DNA from: Whalleya microplaca
Lineage: Eukaryota; Ascomycota; Sordariomycetes; Xylariales; Xylariaceae
Assembly (NCBI GenBank): GCA_022497155.1
Contig: MU385722.1
Location: 682,001-746,000, forward strand
Direction: 5' to 3'
DNA: 64,000 nucleotides
Under the pieces are notes generated by a model. That model saw only the letters and a program-made list of their open reading frames with translations, searched no databases and had not been told where the DNA came from. A program made the translations under genes and the position numbers. The first letter of the stretch is position 1, and every line of letters starts with the position of its first letter. Shown here in pieces: positions 56,108-64,000 of this stretch.

Positions 56108-57978
56108 TTAATCTTCCTCAAGCCTATGAACATAGGAATTCTTCGTGATGCCTCTTAATCTCTTGCCAAAGAACCAGAATATGATGGCACAACAGCAAAA
56201 GGCTGTGATGAGTGCCATATTAACCAATATTGGTGGCCTGAAGCCGCTCTCCTCAGCCCATGGAGTGAGAAATTTGCTCACACCATAACCCCAAACATTC
56301 TTGTTCCTAGCGTATTCGTCAGCATTGATCAAATCTAATTATGTACTCTGGTGCTTACACAGTAATAGCAACGAAAAGGGAGCCGGTCGCTGGCTTGTAA
56401 CTATCAACAGCATATGTGGAGGCGATCGAGGGAAGAGCAGACACTTGGATTCCGAGACAACCGTAACCGACTACTACAATCACCGGCCATGGCCAGTGGT
56501 AGTCATATCCTACTCCCACAACCACACTACCAATAACCATGATCGCTATGTATGGTACCATGGCCAAAAGTCGCATCTCAGGCTCGCGCACTCCATTGTT
56601 CCTCTTCGTCAGATATGCGGCAACCCAGTCTGACCAGGGCCCATTAGTAAATAGCCCAATGAGGCCGCCAATAAATACGGCCAGATTAAAAAGTCCAATT
56701 GTCTGAGACGAATAGTTATATGGAGGGGCCGCAAAAGCTTGTGTCTGTGAGAGGTTGACAACTAAATATCCGCTAGCTGAGAAAGAGACGATGAAGGCAG
56801 CTAGCTCCACAATTGGGAAAGCATGCAAGTACCATGGAACCCAGAGCTCTCGTAACAGGTTTCCTTCATAGTGCTGAAAGAGGTTGAATTGTGCCTTGCT
56901 GGGTTTGCCGCGACCAATCCAAGGGTCCTGGTGCATCTGGGTCGCGGCGCGCGTTTCCCCGTTCTCAGCAACACGACCTTCATCGTGGCTAGCAGACGTT
57001 ATTTTCTCATCAGACTTTTTAGTGCCTCCTCCCTCGGAAATAGTTGACGAGTTAATAGAGCGATGTCGACGGTATCGCGTTTCGGGAAACAAGAGTAGGT
57101 TAAGTAAGAAGCAGAACAAGAGCAAAGCAGTATTAAACCACCAGAATGACCGCCAACCTGTATTAAATGCCATGGCGCCAGAGATTATCGGGCCAACCAT
57201 CAACGCGCCGAAGTACATCGAGAAGTAAAGTGTATTATACTTTCCTCTGTCGTGAAGAAAAGTGGTATCTGTAATGATTTGAGGCATTAAGGTCTCACAA
57301 GGACCAGCAGCAATTCCATTGAGACTGCATATAGTCAGAAAAGGAGTTCCATTAAAAGAAAACCAGACAAAACTGATAGCGTAACCTACACAGACGCTCC
57401 CATAAAGGATTCGTAGCTCGTTGCACGAGCTCTCCAAATCGAAGATATTGCGCATATAAATGAGCTTAGGATCATAACTGGCCTTCGTCCAAAGCAAACA
57501 CTCATGGGTACCCATATAAAGTTGCTAAACCCGAGTACCAAAATTGCAACACCTACTAGCAGTCAGGCTCTTATCGTTGAATCGTTGAGGCATTTGAGTG
57601 AACATACCAGTGAATTGTACTACATCCGCTAGGCTTCGGTCCCATTCCTTAATGTACTCCTCTATCCTGAAGTCAGCCAAGTATAATGCTGACAGTGCTA
57701 TAAAACATACCAAACATAGGAGCAAGTGCTAGAGGACCCAGATTCAAGCTGAAGGAAAGAACGGTAGCGCAAGTCAGAGTGATGGTTTTCCACATCGGAC
57801 TCCAATTTAAGGGATCATGAGGGTCGTCACTGGGCTGTGGAATGAGAACCTTTGAATGACCAGATTTGACAAAGTGGTGCGATCCGACATCCTTCATTAT
57901 TTCCGTACCAGGATAGATCTTGGTGTGGAGGGAATTTTCAAGTTCTCTTACTCCAGCTTCGTCGAGATTTTCTTCCAT
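56108..57978 (-). CDS. MFS transporter, DHA1-like, five exons
   Basis: Exons: 57978-57711, 57661-57608, 57555-57390, 57324-56359 and 56306-56108, all in phase, 550 aa. The N-terminus is cytosolic and ends LIPQPSDDPHDPLNWS, a signature preceding TM1 in fungal Hol1/Fnx-like permeases. Other landmarks are VQFTGVGVAILVLGFSNFIW, VCFGRRPV (motif A), LNGIAAGPCETLMPQIITD, an acidic central loop of about 75 residues between TM6 and TM7, and IASTYAVDSYKPATG (TM11). It probably exports or imports small molecules by proton coupling. The NmrA relic and methyltransferase lie on its right flank; no functional link is shown. Confidence 0.88.
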
Positions 57979-60533
57979 GTTTTCTTGGATTCACTGAGCA
58001 AAACTTTAAAAACCTAGAATGACAAAACTCGTAGTAATAGTTAGCAGCCCACCTGGGAGAGTGAATGCTTAGGGAGTTGGTATGTTTAAACTTAACTACC
58101 AAAGGGAAAGCTTATCCACATACCTAATGCCTGAATGGCCACTAGAAACAGACCCCGTCGTGATACAATTAATTGACGCCTTGTAAAGCTCTTCCTATTC
58201 TTTGTGCACTACTTATATCTCTATAGTGTAAAGTTGCGAACCTTTGGGGGGTGCCAGATAATATGCTAGATGACCAAGCAGGAGTAATAATTTGGTGTGA
58301 TACAGGCAATAAACTATGCAGCTTATGTAGGCATACCGTCTTTAAAACATAGGATATTAAGATCTGTTGATGTTAAATCTCCATTTAACTTCTATCGTCA
58401 ATGTTGTTTGAATAAGTCTTAGGGATCGGGGGAAACCCTCAAAGTACTTTTTAACTTAGATCTTGAAGAGCACTCTCATCACAATGATTTCGCTGTTATC
58501 GTCAGGTTCGGTAGAGAAAGTCGGCAGTTCTCTTTCGTATGCATTCCACCCATGCAAGGTTCCTTACATGTATCATTCCCTAGGTTGTCAGGTTGCCAGG
58601 TATTGGGGTATTGGATCCCTGGGATTTAATTTGTTGGGGATATCTCCTAAAAGGGGAGGTATACTTGACCTCTTCCCCGCAATGTTCATGATGTCAGCAG
58701 GCCAATGATAATTACCGTGGGATCAAGTCACTCGGGAAGATAGGTATTAAATGAGTAATTAATCCTATCCAAGAAGATCATCGTATTTACGTACAACAGC
58801 GCGTCGTGACAAGGATGCTATTCCTGTAGGTAATTGATCTCGAAACAGTGCCAAACCTGGTGGTTATGCCAGCAAATATAGACTTTATTGACTACTCGGG
58901 TCTCTCTTGCGAGTGGCCAAGTCACTTTCGAGTCGAGGCTAGAATCTCACTTCAGGGGGATTTACATCCAAAGTCGTAGGGCCCAAAATTGTAAGAATTA
59001 TAGGCTACGGTTGACATAACTGCGGTGCTTCCTAAGATCGTCATAATTGTGTTGAAGTTTCTGATAGTATCAGAATGAATACAGCCACTGCAGGAATATG
59101 AACCAAATTGTGCATACGGCCGTATCTTATACGGTTGTACATTACTAAAATAAAATAAAATAAATAATAAATAAATATTCAAATAATAAAAGCTCAACTC
59201 TAGCTGAGAGTACAATGGGCTTATATAATTACTACGGAGACCTGAGAGTCATATGCTCCAGTGTTGGAATTCAAAGCCAGCAGCACAAATGATGCGCCGA
59301 GGTCTTAGCTCTTAGAGCTGTCAAAGTGAGGCAGCTGGTGCGATCCACACGTTTCGCCTATGTATATGTAGTTGAACCTAGCCAAGGTTATTGAGACCTA
59401 ATACCTAGGTATGTATTACAGCTAATCGTTACTCTTCTATTATAACGAGAGTTCGGGTTGATCGGCTAGCCCTTTGGCAAGATGACGGTGTATTGGCACT
59501 AATGTTACACATACATGTATTGACTAATACGATGCCTGTTGACGTGAAAGCGTCGTCCATAAGCTTTAGTATTATCAACACCAAAAGACGAAGTCTTAGA
59601 GGAACATACTAAGCCCTAGTGCACTAATGGTCTTAGAAAGTCATAGTTATAATAGCTGCAATACTTATAAACATATATATAACCTTGCTATATCTTACTG
59701 ACCTGAGAGTTTGGCATCGATAAATAGATTCATGCACACAAGGATGATGCGTTTAGTGAAGTGTAACGGTTAGAAATATAAATCCTTCAACGTATAAATG
59801 AACACTGGAAAATTCCTTGAAGGTTCTATACTCTTACCACGGCAGGAGTCTTAGGACCCTAGTTCTAACACATGACTTGCTTAAGTGACCTACATAGGCC
59901 ACCAACTAATTGCAGACTTTATTCAGATCAAAGAGCCGCTAGATCTAGTATAGGGTGGTCACAACTAGTAGCTGCTGCGCCTGTTATTCCTCTTTCTGTG
60001 ATCTGATGAAGCAGGGCCGTCGATGACACCACAACAGATCCTCAACACTTTTAGAGCAATGTAGTAAGAGGAACACTCGAGGTCGGGTCTCGCAAAAATC
60101 CAATGCCGCTCCATTGCCTACTTTACCACAAATTAGCCGACTATGATATATGGGGGTATAGGAAAGAGGCGATAAAAATCGCCGCATCTTCATTGGTGCC
60201 CGTGTCCTCGAGAATCTGCCGGCACTCAAGGATATAAATCATGGCTATGTTCGTTAATATAACACATCTTTGACGAATTAGATAATGTATCCCAACTTCC
60301 ACGAAATGAGGAGCTTCCCAAGTTCGAATCAATTTAATATATTTAGGGGCCTCTGGGATTGGCTATCAATTAGGCTGGTAAATCGACTCCGGGGACCTTG
60401 GACTTTTACAGTGACCTGCTTGCATATAAACAACTTCAATTCCTCTATCCTTCTAACTAACGTTGTTGTTTAAAACTATCTAACCTTCAGATATCTAATT
60501 ACTTCTGGCGGCATCGTGATAATAACAGCCAAA
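57979..60533. other. Long AT-rich intergenic region, no gene recognised
   Basis: Scattered small frames (58463-58708, 58952-59215, 59984-60332) have no family resemblance. AT-rich composition and frequent transitions look like repeat-decayed DNA. Confidence 0.45.
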
Positions 60534-61220
60534 ATGCTGATGACCTCATTCTTCGTGCTCGCGTTCGCCGCGACTGGCTTGGCCCAGGTTCCTGAGGGTT
60601 ACCGCACTGTATACGTTACTTCGATGGTAGACTCGAAATTTGTCTTGGTCCCAACGTCACCTACTAGCGGTAGCACTCTAGTTGTGTACGTCTCGCAGCT
60701 CCTACAAACCGTATAAACTACCAGTCCTAATTATTATTATTCTCGCGTTCCCAGAAAGACCGCTGCCAATGCACCTGAGCAACAGTGGTATATCAAAGAT
60801 GGCAATACCAAGATCCAGCTGGCAGATACTACACTCTGTCTAGATGGCGGTGCTCAAGGTGCGCATCACTTAAAGTCGAATTACAAGACGATATCTTTGA
60901 TTCTAACATAACGGGCCAAACAGCCAATTGGAAGGATATGGCTAACATCTACGTCAATGATTGCTCCGACACCGAGGATGGTCAGAAATGGGTGGCCATG
61001 CCGGACGGGCGGATTGCCCTCGAATTGTCAACCCCACGTAAGTACTTCTGCTCCCATGACAGTACCCGAGCTCATACTCGAAACAGAGGAGTGTCTTGAT
61101 CTCCAATACATGAGGGCAACCGAAAACAACCCAGTCGGTCTATATAGCTGCGCAGGGTTGGGGAACATCGGGGCGGCAGACAAGGGTATTAACTGGCCGC
61201 TCACCAACGCCACTGGTTGA
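60534..61220 (+). CDS. Small secreted R-type (ricin B-like) lectin, four exons
   Basis: Exons: 60534-60685, 60755-60858, 60924-61037 and 61087-61220, phase-consistent, 167 aa. The N-terminus is a signal peptide (MLMTSFFVLAFAATGLA). The mature part has the beta-trefoil features QQWYI and GQKWVAM (Q-x-W), CLDGG and CLDLQYM (C-L-D), typical of R-type lectin repeats. Such domains bind galactose or other sugars. A third Q-x-W repeat is not obvious, so the fold may be incomplete or diverged. Exons are short and the gene is easy to miss. Confidence 0.8.
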
Positions 61221-62030
61221 AGTCACAGACTGTTGGAATTGAGGTCCAAGGCACTGGAGACAATATATGCCTTACACCATTTCATCATATGATGGATTTC
61301 GTAATAAATCGTTGGTATTGGATAAGCCTGGAGGCTCGAGCTATTGCTAGAAAGGAGGATATTCTGGATATTAACCACAAGACACTGTTTTGGCCTTAGC
61401 TGGTATATTGATACACAGTCATTAGTCATTACTTGTTTCTGGAATTGTCAAAGTAAATATACTGATCTACAACAATACAACTTCCTAATTATCCATCCTA
61501 GTTGGATACTGTTCGGTGTTGTGAATTGTATGGTAAAAACTAGTTTCATGCCACTGGAGAATAAGTTAAGGTTCTAGACTGAATACTATAGACTAATGAA
61601 TGGGAACCGAAACCTCCCTCAAGTGTTCTCTGCAAATATTTAATTGAGCTTAGAATTCTCTGGGAGCCTCATATCTTCAGCCCTTTCTCAAGAGTTATGT
61701 ATCATTTGCACATCAGTTTCTAGTGCAAAGCATATAGAATGAAAATGACTGTGATTTGAAAGGGGATAGTTTCTTACAATTAAGCTTGAATAAATGAGAT
61801 GAAATATCAATGGCCAAGCGTACTTGGATAATGAAATAATAGTTATTAAGCTTGGCCTTAGCAGGTCTTACTGGCACGGCACGACTGTTTGCTTAAAGTA
61901 TAAATGACAGATAGATTCATAGAATAAGTGTTCCCTAGGGGCCCTGGGCCATATGACAACACTAGAGGCCTCAGTATAATCTACTTCCCCCATTACTGCT
62001 TTATGAGCTCATACTTTCTAATCATTCCTT
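61221..62030. other. Intergenic, nothing recognised
   Basis: Tail-to-tail spacer between two small secreted-protein genes. No repeat or gene seen. Confidence 0.5.
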
Positions 62031-62815
62031 TCAAGTTTCCGGGAACTGTTCTCCTTGATCCCACTGTTTCATAGTATTAGTACTTGGCCATCCAAATGAA
62101 TTCGCCTAGTGTTTCCATGCAACCGCAAAGCATGCTATGCACTGAAAATAGGGGTTGGGGAACGTACATGTTCAATAATACAGCCATCCTCCCAGCGATA
62201 TCGGTCTACAATCTCACCCATTCCGTTCCGATAGTTCAACCACGACATCCCGCCTTCAAATTTAGTGCGGATCACAGTGATAGACTGGCTCCCCCAGATT
62301 GGACCCAAAATATCCAGAGCATTTTGGGCGCCGTTTTGAGCCAATGGGTTGTGGTTCTATCGACCACAAGATTAATCAAGTCTGACCATGAAAAGCATGC
62401 AATTGGCTTCCTAGACGTACGATGTACTCTGGCAAGATGTACTCGAAAGCTTTGTAGACATCTTTCTGAACGAGAAAAAGGTCGGCGAATTCATTGAATC
62501 TCGCCTCGGTCTCTTCAGCAGTAGGCGCCGGTGTGATACTTTATTATAGTCAATATTTTCCTCTGTCTAGATTAGTGAAATATTGGGAGATGTAGGCACC
62601 TGTTCTGGAAGCTTTTGACTCCCAGATATATCTCGACGAGGAATTATATGCCCCATAACAGAATACAAGGAGATACAATTGATACTGGATGTTACTCACC
62701 GTGTACAGAACGTTGAATTGCCCTGTCGTCCCACGATAGCCTTGCCTAAAGGCGTCGGTGCAGCTAACCCCACCAGGGGAGCTGAGAGGGCAGCAAGCAG
62801 AGTAAAGGCACGCAT
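62031..62815 (-). CDS. Small secreted SnoaL-like protein, four exons, 151 aa
   Basis: Exons: 62815-62700, 62538-62421, 62356-62168 and 62063-62031, all phases agree. The N-terminus is a signal peptide (MRAFTLLAALSAPLVGLAAP). The mature protein carries SnoaL/NTF2-like features: TEARFNEFADLFLVQKDVYK, EYINHNPLAQNG and YRNGMGEIVDRYRWEDGCI, ending EHWDQGEQFPET. SnoaL-like proteins are small cone-shaped barrels; members include polyketide cyclases, but the secreted fungal group is uncharacterised. The last exon encodes just ten residues, and its WDQGEQFP tail matches the usual end of this group, supporting the model. Confidence 0.82.
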
Positions 62816-63634
62816 GTCGACTAGCAAAGCTCCAGGCAGTATACCAAGCTTCCTCCAGAACACTTTATTACACTGCGGAAGTGATTGGTAGTTTTATACA
62901 TTAGTTTTATATATTTACATATCGTCATAGCATAAAAGTCTCGGCGGCGACGCCCCTCGATTTTATATTAAAGCGGAGAGGCCAAGGCCACTATTCACGG
63001 TAAGCCAGTCAAGGAGCTTACGTTCAGATTCTAGTCAAACACCGGATTCTCTGTTAAAAGACACTCGATGTCTCATTGAGACCCACCGAAATGATGCAGT
63101 AAGTAAAAATACATTAGCCTTTACCGGCTATGCTCTAACTTATTGTTACTGTTGCCTACATCTCTCGGTTTTGGCCCACGATTCCATTGGTGCGGATATT
63201 CGATTTAACCCGGGGTTGGTCCACGGAAAGACGACCCCGTCTTCGATTTCCTCATTGCTATTAATGCATTTTCTTCACATTTCGTAAATCCACCTGTACG
63301 TACCATTGAGGAACTTAACACTGAATAAATACATGAATATCTTGCTATCAAACAGAGCGTTTGTAGTAGCCATTGTTGTAGTCAACGATGAAGGTCAGAA
63401 GCAGCACGATACGTAGATCGCAGAAGTTCAATATTCTAAAACAAGGCAATCACGATTACCTACCTAGACCAAACGGAAGAATTTGAAGTATCATGGTGGG
63501 TTACATATGCATTACAGTCATGACTAAAGCGAATGCGAACAAGTACTTCTCAATCAATAAGGAATAGTAAACTCTGGTATGGGGGCAACAATAAACCCAT
63601 ACATCTACATATATCGTGACTATAGATGCATTAA
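62816..63634. other. Intergenic, nothing recognised
   Basis: Promoter side of the SnoaL-like gene. No gene or repeat seen. Confidence 0.45.
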
Positions 63635-63955
63635 TTGACCAGGATACCAAAACAGTCTCTTGCTGATATAATTCAGACACAACTACTTCAGATATCTAGG
63701 CTGTTAGTCTCACTTGGTCTTGCCAAAAGTAGAACCCTAACGCCGGACCTGGGGCTGGATGGCTCTCATGAGAGATTTTGGAAGTTAAAGGATCCTGATC
63801 ACGCAAAGAAAAGCCCCGTTCAAACTATTCTGGAATATATCAAACCGCATACAAAAAAAGCGCTAGTCGAGAAAGGTACTGTTGAGCTGAGAATTGCCAG
63901 TAGTGCATTATGTTATATAGGTGACATGCCAGATTGTTATATCACTTTTGGTTAA
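63635..63955 (+). CDS. Possible small protein or exon, unassigned
   Basis: A 106-codon plus-strand frame with mixed, protein-like composition (basic, Leu-rich N-terminus and KKSPVQTILEYIKPHTKKAL). It has no signal peptide and no recognised family. It may be an isolated exon of a gene running past the window end, or chance. Confidence 0.25.
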   Translation: MTRIPKQSLADIIQTQLLQISRLLVSLGLAKSRTLTPDLGLDGSHERFWKLKDPDHAKKSPVQTILEYIKPHTKKALVEKGTVELRIASSALCYIGDMPDCYITFG

Positions 63956-64000
63956 AAGACTGATCTGCTCGAGAGTGAACACGGCCTTGGATATTGTACC

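Noticed and set aside
1..64000. CRISPR arrays, bacterial operons, riboswitches or origins
   Set aside because: No spaced repeat arrays or bacterial signals were seen, and the gene structure is clearly that of a filamentous fungus.

Overview
The window is nuclear DNA from a filamentous ascomycete (Pezizomycotina). The evidence is short spliceosomal introns of about 50-200 bp with GT/AG ends, fungus-restricted families (Zn2Cys6 regulator, HET-domain protein, AA9 lytic polysaccharide monooxygenase with a C-terminal CBM1, Dfg5/Dcw1-type GH76) and a 13-exon septation kinase of the SepH/Cdc7 type. Promoter style and gene content suggest Sordariomycetes, perhaps Xylariales, but that placement is inference. 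I saw no rRNA, tRNA or CRISPR.

Layout. 0-8.5 kb is gene-poor and decayed: two uncharacterised protein genes, a membrane-protein fragment, an MFS transporter pseudogene and degraded repeats. 8.7-17.2 kb holds an AA9-CBM1 oxidase, a Zn2Cys6 regulator convergent with a Baeyer-Villiger-type flavin monooxygenase, and a secreted M14 carboxypeptidase. 18.8-38 kb is a conserved housekeeping block: SepH-like kinase, an unknown conserved protein, dihydrofolate synthase, a DUF218 protein convergent with an alpha/beta hydrolase, a DapA-family aldolase, a 2OG-Fe(II) oxygenase and a MYND-finger protein. It is broken only by a 479-bp inverted-repeat element near 35.3 kb. 38-49 kb carries a HET-domain protein, a five-exon cysteine-rich secreted protein, a four-exon single-pass membrane protein and a GPI-anchored GH76 enzyme. 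49.9-64 kb is accessory: the 5' half of a P450, a solo LTR with target-site duplication, an MFS fragment, a methyltransferase, a broken NmrA-like gene, an intact MFS transporter, a small R-type lectin-like secreted protein and a small secreted SnoaL-like protein.

Splice models were built by hand. For every intact spliced gene listed, except the one at 3474-5098, the exon phases add up to an open frame ending at a stop, which is strong internal support.

The sequence just upstream of the SepH-like kinase is not trustworthy. A long poly-G run, a 10-N gap and a block that copies kinase positions 23532-23640 base for base but with A mostly read as C and T mostly as G or C indicate an assembly or sequencing artefact rather than biology.
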